Source: Bacillota bacterium
GTDB lineage: Bacteria > Bacillota > Clostridia > Acetivibrionales > DTU013
Assembly (NCBI GenBank): GCA_023411575.1
Contig: JAEYOP010000005.1
Coordinates: forward strand, 1-10,158
DNA length: 10,158 nucleotides
Direction: 5' to 3'
Made by a program: the position numbers and the translations under genes
The notes under the pieces: model-generated
Databases searched by the model: none
The model's input: the letters and a program-made list of their open reading frames with translations, nothing else
Told to the model about the DNA's origin: nothing
Part shown: positions 1 to 6,601 of the stretch, one piece after another
Numbering within the stretch: position 1 is the first letter of the stretch
How the letters are laid out: each line of letters opens with the position of its first letter

Positions 1-1322
1 GCAACGTGAAATTGTTCTGCAAGTGTAAATACTGTTAAATCTTCGGTAAGATGCTCATTAATGTATTTTGTAGCAGCCTCTACAATTTCATGCATCTGCT
101 TCTTATTGTTGTACATAAGCTTAGCAATAAACATTTCAATAAAAACACAGCAATTTTCAAGATCATTATTATGAAGTGTTGTAATCAAGGTCTCCAACCG
201 TCCGTCGGCCTGATATCCGGTAGTCTTCAGGTATTGCCAGTAGAAAGCCGCCGCAAGCTCATAGAACTTTTGCTCTGCATTGTTCTTTTTCATACTGGAG
301 TTTCTAACTTCATCTATATACATTTTCAAATACATTTTAATTGCCTCGGTATCAGGAAAGCTTACCAGCATTTTTTCCTTGTAATACTGTAGCTTATCCT
401 TCTGCCTTATGGCTTCAAAATTCGATACTTCATCAGTATTCCCTACCGTAACCGCAGTCTCAATCTTTGAACTCTCTCTTGCTTTAATATATGATGTATT
501 GATTTTTGAAATATTTGAAACTATAGGCCCAATTCCTATTTTTAAATCAACATCATATTCTACTCCAACAATTTCCTGTAGTTTGGCTATTTGGTCCTCG
601 GCACTTTCTCCACTGTTTTTTATATAAAATATAACAATAATATCCCCTTCTCTGTTTTGAAAGGTCCACCCGGAATTGTTTGAGTCAATCATATTTATTA
701 GAATTGTTTTTATGGATATTAACAAAAGATTCTTATGCTGGGACCAAACACTGTCACCGGAGAGAACCGGTGAAATCAGACAAACCTGATACTCGCAGTT
801 GTCCTCCAGAATAAGTCCGTCAATATACAACTCTTCAATATTACTGTCATTCTCCGTCAACTGCATAAGTGATCTTTCAAAAGCTTTCTGATTCTCAAGT
901 ATAAGCTTTCTATTGAGAATGTTACTTTTGATTGAAGACTGCAGTTCACTTTTAAGGTTATCCACCTGAAGCTTGATACTGTTTATCAGACTAACCTCGT
1001 CAACGGGTTTCAGTATAAATTCTTTAACACCCAGAGAACAGCTTTTTTGTGCATACTTAAAATCATCGTAGCCTGTTAGTACAAGAACCCTTATATCCGG
1101 TAAAAATTCAAGCATCCGTCGGGTCATTTCAAGACCATCCATTTCAGGCATACAGATATCTGTAAGTACAATATCGGGCATTGTTTCCCTGGCAATTTCC
1201 AATGCTTCCTGAGCACCGGAGGCAGTCCTGACCTCGCCAATTTCAAGCTTACTCCAAGGAATCATATTATATAAGCCATTCCGGATTATTACCTCATCAT
1301 CTACTATTAGTACTTTGTACAA
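1..1322 (-). CDS. AraC-family (YesN-type) response regulator, 3' end outside the window
   Basis: This gene is open without a stop from 1322 to the left edge, giving 440 residues. The start is TTG at 1320-1322. An in-frame TGA three codons upstream (1329-1331) excludes any earlier start, and an AGGTG ribosome site lies 7 nt upstream. Residues 1-120 form a receiver domain: acidic pair D8-D9, phospho-acceptor D55 in LTDICMPEMDG, T83 and K105 in FILKP. Residues of about 130-410 form the variable middle region usual in this family. From about residue 420 the sequence (YINEHLTEDLTVFTLAEQFHV) is the first helix of an AraC helix-turn-helix domain, so roughly the last 80-90 residues are missing. The product is inferred to be the cytoplasmic DNA-binding partner of the kinase encoded just upstream, and to activate the transporter operon. 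The family is clear; the target is inference. Confidence 0.93.
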   Translation of the reverse strand, partial: MYKVLIVDDEVIIRNGLYNMIPWSKLEIGEVRTASGAQEALEIARETMPDIVLTDICMPEMDGLEMTRRMLEFLPDIRVLVLTGYDDFKYAQKSCSLGVKEFILKPVDEVSLINSIKLQVDNLKSELQSSIKSNILNRKLILENQKAFERSLMQLTENDSNIEELYIDGLILEDNCEYQVCLISPVLSGDSVWSQHKNLLLISIKTILINMIDSNNSGWTFQNREGDIIVIFYIKNSGESAEDQIAKLQEIVGVEYDVDLKIGIGPIVSNISKINTSYIKARESSKIETAVTVGNTDEVSNFEAIRQKDKLQYYKEKMLVSFPDTEAIKMYLKMYIDEVRNSSMKKNNAEQKFYELAAAFYWQYLKTTGYQADGRLETLITTLHNNDLENCCVFIEMFIAKLMYNNKKQMHEIVEAATKYINEHLTEDLTVFTLAEQFHV

Positions 1323-1334
1323 TATCCTTCACCT
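1320..1334 (-). promoter_or_regulatory. Ribosome site and TTG start of the response regulator
   Basis: On the minus strand AGGTG (1330-1334) precedes TTG (1320-1322) by 7 nt. The in-frame TGA at 1329-1331 overlaps this site, so TTG is the only start able to include the receiver motif LIVDDE. A weak possible promoter lies upstream: TATAAA at 1345-1350 and TATACA at 1368-1373, 17 bp apart. I would not rely on it. Confidence 0.7.
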
Positions 1335-1374
1335 GCCTTTTTGTTTTATACCTTTACTTAATATTGATGTATAC

Positions 1375-1489
1375 TCAGCATATGGTCAGTATTCTCGGTA
1401 TATTCAGCATTATCAGTATTTTTGGGTATTCTAAGCATTTTCAGCACCTAAGCATTTTCAGCACCTAAGCATTTTCAGTATTTTCTGCT
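1375..1489. repeat. Degenerate ~9-bp-period tandem array in the kinase-regulator gap
   Basis: On the plus strand a hexamer of the form TCAGCA/TCAGTA/TAAGCA recurs at starts 1375, 1386, 1395, 1404, 1413, 1423, 1432, 1441, 1449, 1458, 1466, 1475 and 1484 (last unit poor). Steps are 8-11 bp and mostly 9. Within it lies a cleaner higher-order repeat of 17 bp: CTAAGCATTTTCAGCAC at 1431-1447 and 1448-1464, then a copy at 1465-1481 differing only at its end. The array fills most of the 174-bp gap between the kinase stop and the regulator start. Stops occur in all minus frames, so it is not coding on that strand. Units are contiguous with no unique spacers, so it is not CRISPR. Its function is unknown. 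It could be a slippage-prone minisatellite, a transcribed spacer or a set of protein sites. Confidence 0.85.
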
Positions 1490-1496
1490 ATTTCAT

Positions 1497-3275
1497 CTAT
1501 TTTAAGTAAGCCCCTGGATTAATATGTAATCTTACATTTACAGTTATACCACCATACTCGTTACTTTCATAAAACAAACCGTATTTATTTCCATAAAATA
1601 ATTTTATCCTTCTGTGTACATTCCTGACCCCGTACCCTACACTTGAATCGTTATCCTCAAGTGTACGGTTCAAACTTTTTATTTGGTCAGGCATCATACC
1701 GACCCCGTTATCAATGACCTTTACAATAACGTCATCGGCTTCTCTGACTGCGGTTATTTTTATGAAACCCTTTGACTGCTTAACTCTTAAGCCATGGTAT
1801 ATGGAGTTTTCTACCAGAGGCTGAAGTGTCATCTTAGGTATCATTACTTCCAGAAACTCTTCTGAAATATCAATATAGCTTTCCATACTATCTTTATATC
1901 TCATTTCCTGAATGGTCAGATAATTTTCCACGTGCTGCCACTCGCTCTTTAATGGAATTATGGCTTCACCGCGACTGAGACTTATTCTGTAGAAGCCGGC
2001 AAGTGCCTTAACCATTGTGGAAATCTCATGATGTCCGCACATCAATGCCTGCCAATGTATGGATTCAAGAGTGTTATAGAGAAAATGAGGGTTAATTTGC
2101 GATTGCAAAGCTTTAAACTCAATCTCTTTAAGCTGTTTTTGTTCATCAACAATCCTTTGCATCAGTACATTTATCTGTCCAACCATCAGATTAAAGCCTT
2201 TAGAAACCTGTTCAAAGTCGTAACCGTGCTCAGACAGATTTATACGCGTTGTCAGGTCTCCCTTGGAAACCATGGACATCCTATAAATCAAATCATTAAA
2301 GGGACGTAATAAATGTTTACTGAATATCAACGATATGAATGAAGCCAGAAAAACAGTCCCTATAACAATAATCAGTATCGCCAGCAGCATGACATTGTTA
2401 TCTCTCAGAAGATAATTTATCGGGAGTGTTCCTATTACATACCAGTCCCAATCCTTTATATATTTATAAACTACCAGCTTTCCGTTTATTTCGGTTGAGC
2501 CGTCCTTTTTATTCATTATTTCGTCAAGGCGAGCATTGTTTGATATTTTACTTTTGTTGGTATGGGAAACAATTGTACCCTGACCGTTCATAATAAAGGT
2601 CTCGAGAGGCAGATCCCTTTGCGTATGAGAATAAAACCTTGCTACAACATCCTCAGTAACAGATATACCCAGCATTCCAATAGGTTTCTTTATCCTATAC
2701 TTATCAAATATCGGCTGGTATACAGTGAGAGTATATTTCTTATTTAAAACAGGATCCTGTCTGAAGCTGACCCTGATTGGACTTCCTGAAATATCATTTT
2801 TGGAAAGCAATCCGGCAATATTCGAAAAGTCAGAATCCTGTCCTGCCTTTGTAGGACCAAGATAAAGCACATTGTTATCTATTGCTTTAAAAAGACAAAC
2901 ATATAGAATATCTCTTTTCGAACCTATTATGTTGGACATGGAACGGTAGACATCATCAACCGTATCTGAGAAATCCACACCATCCTTGTCAGGCTTTGAA
3001 AGGTATTCCTGAAGACTTCTGTCAGTAACTATGTTATCCGGGGTACTTTCAATGTTCTTTAGATAGTCCTCCAGATTTGAAGTGTTCTGCTGAAGCTGAA
3101 GCATGGTCATATCTTTCGCCTGCTGTTTTATGGAGCGGCTGGTTACAGTATAAGAAAAGCCTACCACAATCAATACAGTTAAGCATATTGTTATTACAAG
3201 ATAATACGTTAATTTTGTTCTGAAAGGCATGTTTCGCAACTTATTTTTAGCTAGCTGTAATAACCAGTTCTTCAT
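1497..3275 (-). CDS. Sensor histidine kinase, YesM/LytS-like (two membrane segments, HAMP, His kinase, ATPase)
   Basis: This 592-residue membrane kinase starts at ATG 3275. That start has AGAGGGTG 6 nt upstream, whereas the GTG at 3284 has no room for a ribosome site. From the ATG, membrane segment 1 is about residues 24-45. The extracytoplasmic sensor (about 46-290) reads like the dCache domain usual in YesM-type kinases. Membrane segment 2 is about 295-319 and is followed by a HAMP linker. The histidine box is SQINPHFLYNTLESIHW with phospho-acceptor H397. The N box is LQPLVENSIYHG with N490. The ATP-lid motifs are DNGVGM near 522 and GYGVRNVHRRI near 548, so all catalytic motifs are intact. 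The gene follows the SBP2 gene closely (12 nt between its ATG and the SBP2 stop), pointing to co-transcription. I infer that it reads the sugar-loaded state of SBP2 and phosphorylates the downstream regulator. The ligand cannot be read from the sequence. Confidence 0.95.
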   Translation of the reverse strand: MKNWLLQLAKNKLRNMPFRTKLTYYLVITICLTVLIVVGFSYTVTSRSIKQQAKDMTMLQLQQNTSNLEDYLKNIESTPDNIVTDRSLQEYLSKPDKDGVDFSDTVDDVYRSMSNIIGSKRDILYVCLFKAIDNNVLYLGPTKAGQDSDFSNIAGLLSKNDISGSPIRVSFRQDPVLNKKYTLTVYQPIFDKYRIKKPIGMLGISVTEDVVARFYSHTQRDLPLETFIMNGQGTIVSHTNKSKISNNARLDEIMNKKDGSTEINGKLVVYKYIKDWDWYVIGTLPINYLLRDNNVMLLAILIIVIGTVFLASFISLIFSKHLLRPFNDLIYRMSMVSKGDLTTRINLSEHGYDFEQVSKGFNLMVGQINVLMQRIVDEQKQLKEIEFKALQSQINPHFLYNTLESIHWQALMCGHHEISTMVKALAGFYRISLSRGEAIIPLKSEWQHVENYLTIQEMRYKDSMESYIDISEEFLEVMIPKMTLQPLVENSIYHGLRVKQSKGFIKITAVREADDVIVKVIDNGVGMMPDQIKSLNRTLEDNDSSVGYGVRNVHRRIKLFYGNKYGLFYESNEYGGITVNVRLHINPGAYLK

Positions 3276-3287
3276 ATACGTCACCCT

Positions 3288-4586
3288 CTATTGATTATAG
3301 TACTGTAGAGTTATTTCCTCCATTTTTTTTGCAGCACGTCTAGGGTCCTCTCCTCCAAAAATTTGTCTTGTAAGTGTCAAATGGGCTTCTGAAAGCTTTG
3401 GAGGCAGGTATTGGTCATACCAGAACTGAACATTTGGGGATTTGCTTATATATTTCAAGACCTCGCTAGTCAACGGGTCTTTTATATCAACATTATCTAC
3501 AGGTGGAATTTTACCTGCATGTATACGTTTTTGAACTGCCGTATCATCAATAAGGTATTGTATTAGCTCAAAGGCTTCGTCTATGTAATGGCAGGAACTC
3601 GCAACAGAATAAAAATTATCTCCCATAGTGCCTATGGTGTTGTCTGGATGCCCTTCTCCCCTTTCTACTACGGGAAATGGGAAAATACCTATTTTTTTAT
3701 AAAATTCGGGGTTTTCGTACTTAACATTACTCAGAAACCAACTACCCGATAAAAACATTGCAGCTGATTCATTATACAAAAGATTACGGGCGTCACCCGC
3801 ATCCTCATCCTGCCAATTGAAACCCTTCGGAAATGCTCCCAGGTTTACCAGTTCCTGTACCATTTCTCCCGCTTTTACAAATACCTCGTTATCAAAGGAA
3901 CCGTTGTTTTTTCTGTTAGCAGCATCATCAAATACTTTTGGTCCCCCAAGTCTATCAACGAAATACATATAGAACATGGAACCCGTCCAAGCTGTTCTGT
4001 TGGCAAGGGCAAAAGGTATGTATCCATGTTCTTTAAGTACCTTTATATTGTCTTTCAACTGGTTGAAGGTGGTTGGTTCCGATAAATTCAGCACTTTATA
4101 GATATTTTTATTGTAAAATATCAAGGTTATCGTCATGTTCTCTACCGGAACACCCCATATACCGTTATCCATTGTTACCATATCAATTGCTTTTTTATTA
4201 AATCTGTACAAGTAATTATCCTTGTACATAAAATCGTTCAGATTTACAACTCCACCAATGCTTATGTATTCCTTAAGTATGCTACCGGACCATGTTGGAA
4301 ATACATCCGGCATCTGATTTGTGGCAACGCAGACAGAAAGTCTATTTTTATACAGGTCGTTGGGAATCAGTTCGTGTACTACCTCAAAACTTTTATTGCT
4401 TTGCTCAAAACGATTTACTGAATCTGCAATAACCTCGTTAACTGCAGAGTCTCCCTGTATGCTGTAAAGAGTAATCTGTTTTTTCAGAGTTCTTTGAGTA
4501 GTCATACCAATCTGACTATCGTAAAAACAGCTTGACAGCGGAAGAATTACAATAAGAGCAATAAGAGCTAGTAGTATCTTTCTCAC
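3288..4586 (-). CDS. Second solute-binding lipoprotein (SBP2), probable sugar-sensing component
   Basis: This is a 432-residue extracellular solute-binding protein, family 1. I choose GTG at 4586 as start because AGGAGG lies 5 nt upstream and the product then opens with a clean lipoprotein signal: RK, a hydrophobic core, and LSSC with lipidated C20. The longer frame from 4658 would put non-signal sequence in front. The mature part shares long blocks with SBP1: MPDVFPTWSGS, IPFALANRTAWTGSMFYMY, GSWFLSNV, IGTMGDNFYSVA, YLIDDTAVQKRI and WYDQYLPP. It lacks SBP1's Ser/Thr/Ala linker. The first-lobe segment is ITLYSIQ where SBP1 has LSLWHIQ, so ligand preference may differ. It lies directly before the kinase gene rather than within the transporter genes. 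I therefore infer that it feeds the kinase as a sensor, as proposed for CuaD in R. cellulolyticum, though it could also serve the transporter. Confidence 0.9.
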   Translation of the reverse strand: MRKILLALIALIVILPLSSCFYDSQIGMTTQRTLKKQITLYSIQGDSAVNEVIADSVNRFEQSNKSFEVVHELIPNDLYKNRLSVCVATNQMPDVFPTWSGSILKEYISIGGVVNLNDFMYKDNYLYRFNKKAIDMVTMDNGIWGVPVENMTITLIFYNKNIYKVLNLSEPTTFNQLKDNIKVLKEHGYIPFALANRTAWTGSMFYMYFVDRLGGPKVFDDAANRKNNGSFDNEVFVKAGEMVQELVNLGAFPKGFNWQDEDAGDARNLLYNESAAMFLSGSWFLSNVKYENPEFYKKIGIFPFPVVERGEGHPDNTIGTMGDNFYSVASSCHYIDEAFELIQYLIDDTAVQKRIHAGKIPPVDNVDIKDPLTSEVLKYISKSPNVQFWYDQYLPPKLSEAHLTLTRQIFGGEDPRRAAKKMEEITLQYYNQ

Positions 4587-4596
4587 GTTTACCTCC

Positions 4597-4611
4597 TGCA
4601 TTCTGAATGCA
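4597..4611. promoter_or_regulatory. 15-bp perfect palindrome abutting the SBP2 ribosome site
   Basis: On the minus strand TGCATTCAGAATGCA is two perfect 7-base arms around one central base. Its last base is the first base of the AGGAGG ribosome site (4592-4597). It lies about 40 bp downstream of the proposed -10 element, so it should fall in the leader RNA. It could be an operator, or an RNA hairpin (5-bp stem, 5-nt loop) that tunes translation. No protein can be assigned. Confidence 0.55.
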
Positions 4612-4648
4612 CAAAACCGGTAGATAATACTGTATAAACTTTTAATAT

Positions 4649-4677
4649 TATATACCACAGATTTATTAAGGTAACAA
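4649..4677 (-). promoter_or_regulatory. Candidate promoter of the SBP2-kinase-regulator unit
   Basis: On the minus strand TTGTTA (4672-4677) and TATATA (4649-4654) are 17 bp apart. The -10 is preceded by TGG, giving an extended -10. A perfect TATAAT overlaps one step downstream (4647-4652, 19-bp spacer). The element lies in the 137-bp gap after the second permease, about 65 bp before the SBP2 start. It would let the sensing genes be expressed independently of the transporter, as reported for cuaDSR. No clear terminator separates the permease from it, so read-through is also possible. Confidence 0.5.
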
Positions 4678-4723
4678 CCAAAAAAGTTAATTTTACAGTA
4701 TATATCTTTCTGTCTGCTTAGTT

Positions 4724-5557
4724 TTAGCCTTTTACAGCTCCCGCCATCATACCCTTGATTAGTTTATCCTGACCAATTGCAAAAGCTACTATCATTGGAA
4801 GTGCACATAATGTTAATACAGCCATTATCATTGGAATGTTGGAATTATATTGCCCTTGGTAATCCCATATTGATAAAGGTAGTGTTCTGCTTTTAGCAGA
4901 CTGGGTCAATACAAGAGCAAAACTGAATTCATTCCACATGTTAACAGCGTTATAAATTGCTAATGTCGCTAAGCCGGGCTTTGATAAAGGTGCAATAATA
5001 TGGAAGAAGGTTCTGTATTTACCACAGCCGTCTATTTCAGCAGACTCTTCAAGCTCTTTGGGTATATCAGCCATAAAACTTGTCAGAATAAAGACTGATA
5101 TTGGAAGGTTAAAAGCTGTGTAGGGACCTATAAGTGCGAAAATTGTATCATATAAATGGATTTTTTGAGTCAGTTGAAAAACAGGTATAAGAGTTACATG
5201 TATAGGCACTGCCATTGCAGCTACAACAAGTCCGAACAGAGGTTTGTTAAATTTGAATTTAAACCTTGAGAAGGGATAAGCCGCACATAGTGCTGTAAAT
5301 AAGATAAGTGCCAGTGATACAGCTACTACAAAGGTACTGTTCAGCAGATACTTATAAAAATCACTTTTGATAACATCGATAAAGTTGTCCAGATAAAAGC
5401 CCTGAGGCAATGCAAATACACCTGCGGTAAGAATCTCAAACTGCTCTTTAAAGGCGGAGGCTACCATAAAGTAAAAGGGGGCCCCTGCAATAACCAGCCA
5501 AATTAGGGCTAATAGTGCTACGATTATTTTTAGTAATGATACTCTTTTCTTAGTCAT
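4724..5557 (-). CDS. Sugar ABC transporter permease 2 (CUT1, MalG-like)
   Basis: This 277-residue inner-membrane protein of the MalG/CUT1 type is at the usual length. Hydrophobic segments lie near residues 9-33, 70-95, 105-127, 140-162, 190-215 and 240-262. The EAA loop that docks on the ATPase reads ELEESAEIDGCGKYRTFFHIIAPLSKPG, at about residues 166-194. The start at ATG 5557 has GGAGGAGG 8 nt upstream. The first permease stops only 3 nt before this start, so the two are translationally close and presumably form a heterodimer. They should import the sugar delivered by SBP1. The sugar is probably an oligosaccharide, judging by the CUT1 class, but this is not proven. The energising ATPase is not encoded in the window. 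Confidence 0.95.
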   Translation of the reverse strand: MTKKRVSLLKIIVALLALIWLVIAGAPFYFMVASAFKEQFEILTAGVFALPQGFYLDNFIDVIKSDFYKYLLNSTFVVAVSLALILFTALCAAYPFSRFKFKFNKPLFGLVVAAMAVPIHVTLIPVFQLTQKIHLYDTIFALIGPYTAFNLPISVFILTSFMADIPKELEESAEIDGCGKYRTFFHIIAPLSKPGLATLAIYNAVNMWNEFSFALVLTQSAKSRTLPLSIWDYQGQYNSNIPMIMAVLTLCALPMIVAFAIGQDKLIKGMMAGAVKG

Positions 5558-5560
5558 ACT

Positions 5561-6463
5561 CTACGCCTCCTCCTTTCCGTTTAATGCTCTAAGGGTTAAC
5601 AATGAAATTAACGTTATTACAATAAACATACCTGATGCAATTGTTGAACCATAGCCCATTTTCATTGTCTGGAAAGCATTTTTATACATATAAGTAGCCA
5701 TAAGCTCGGTTGCACCACTAGGTCCTCCCTGGGTCATAACGTATATAAGATCAAAATACTTTAGTGAACCAACCAGCGAAAGAACAGCAGCACTCTTAAC
5801 TGAACCTTTCATACCTGGCAGTGCGACTCTCCAAAAATACTGTCCGTATGTAGCACCGTCAATTATCGAAGCTTCATATATTTCTACCGGAAGCGAACTA
5901 AAGGCAGCCAGGAAATAAACCATGTAAAAAGGGATAAACTGCCAGCATATAACTGCAATAACTGCATAAATAGCGACCTGTGGATTACCCAGAAGGTCTA
6001 CCATACCTTCCCCGCCTAACAAGGTTGACACAGCACTTATAAGGCCGAATTGCGGGTCATAGGTATATTTAAAAAGGAAACCGACGGCAACTGAAGACAT
6101 CAGCATAGGTACAAAATAAACCATTTTGAGGAAATTTAATTTCTTTCCTCCTGTATCCAACAGGAATGCTAATGCCATAGCAATGGGCAGCTGTATTGCT
6201 ATAGACAAAATAACTATTATTATATTGTTAAGAAAAGACTTGAAAAAGACAACGTCTGTCGCAAGTGTTTTCCAGTTCTCCAAGCCAAAAAAAACTTTGT
6301 CGGAGCTAATTCCGTTCCAGTCATGAAGACTTAGCCAGAAGGAATTAACTATAGGGTATAAAATAAAAATCAAAATAAAAAAGAATACCGGAATAAGGAA
6401 TACTGTTGCCGCAATTGCTGTGCTGCGTTTTCTGTGAATTAAAAGTGATTTGGTAGTTTGCAT
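5561..6463 (-). CDS. Sugar ABC transporter permease 1 (CUT1, MalF-like)
   Basis: This is a 300-residue membrane protein. I place the start at ATG 6463, not the ATG at 6493, because a strong GGGGAGG site ends a few bases upstream of 6463 and would otherwise lie inside the coding sequence. The N-terminus is basic (HRKRS), followed by a first membrane helix (AATVFLIPVFFFILIFILYP) and about five more. The conserved EAA loop reads EIYEASIIDGATYGQYFWRVALPG, near residues 195-218. The C-terminal helix ends in ALNGKEEA. The short form, without the large periplasmic loop of enteric MalF, is usual in Gram-positive CUT1 systems. It lies between the SBP1 gene (138-bp gap with a stem-loop) and the second permease (3-nt gap). 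Confidence 0.95.
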   Translation of the reverse strand: MQTTKSLLIHRKRSTAIAATVFLIPVFFFILIFILYPIVNSFWLSLHDWNGISSDKVFFGLENWKTLATDVVFFKSFLNNIIIVILSIAIQLPIAMALAFLLDTGGKKLNFLKMVYFVPMLMSSVAVGFLFKYTYDPQFGLISAVSTLLGGEGMVDLLGNPQVAIYAVIAVICWQFIPFYMVYFLAAFSSLPVEIYEASIIDGATYGQYFWRVALPGMKGSVKSAAVLSLVGSLKYFDLIYVMTQGGPSGATELMATYMYKNAFQTMKMGYGSTIASGMFIVITLISLLTLRALNGKEEA

Positions 6464-6533
6464 TGTTTCTCCTCCCCTCTGAATATATGGCATAATTCAG
6501 ACCGGTTATTTTATAGGAAATAAAGTTTTAAAT

Positions 6534-6574
6534 ATAATTGATGGGTATCAGATGAGTGATACCCAATCAATTAT
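6534..6574 (-). promoter_or_regulatory. Intercistronic stem-loop between SBP1 and permease 1
   Basis: Two arms, 6534-6550 and 6557-6574, pair over 17 bp with a single bulged base and a 6-nt loop. The core pair is GGGTATCA with TGATACCC. On the minus strand it starts about 28 nt after the SBP1 stop codon. No T-run follows (the next bases include AAAAC), so it is not a standard intrinsic terminator. Such structures after a binding-protein gene are known to stabilise the upstream mRNA or partly reduce read-through, giving more binding protein than permease. That role is inferred here. Confidence 0.75.
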
Positions 6575-6601
6575 TAATTATACTATTTACCAGTTAATAA
6601 A

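Noticed and set aside
51..627. Plus-strand open frames at 51-392 and 409-627
   Set aside because: They lie antisense inside the response-regulator frame, which has clear receiver and AraC motifs. They have no ribosome site or recognisable domain.
1375..1489. CRISPR-like array
   Set aside because: The units are contiguous and short, with no unique spacers and no cas genes nearby. It is a tandem repeat.
3276..3284. GTG at 3284 as kinase start
   Set aside because: The AGAGG would touch the GTG directly. The ATG at 3275 has correct spacing from AGAGGGTG.
4587..4658. ATG at 4658 as SBP2 start
   Set aside because: It adds 24 residues before the lipoprotein signal and would place the AGGAGG ribosome site and the palindrome inside the coding sequence.
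6534..6574. Rho-independent terminator after SBP1
   Set aside because: The stem is strong but no T-run follows on the minus strand, and the permeases are clearly part of the same system.
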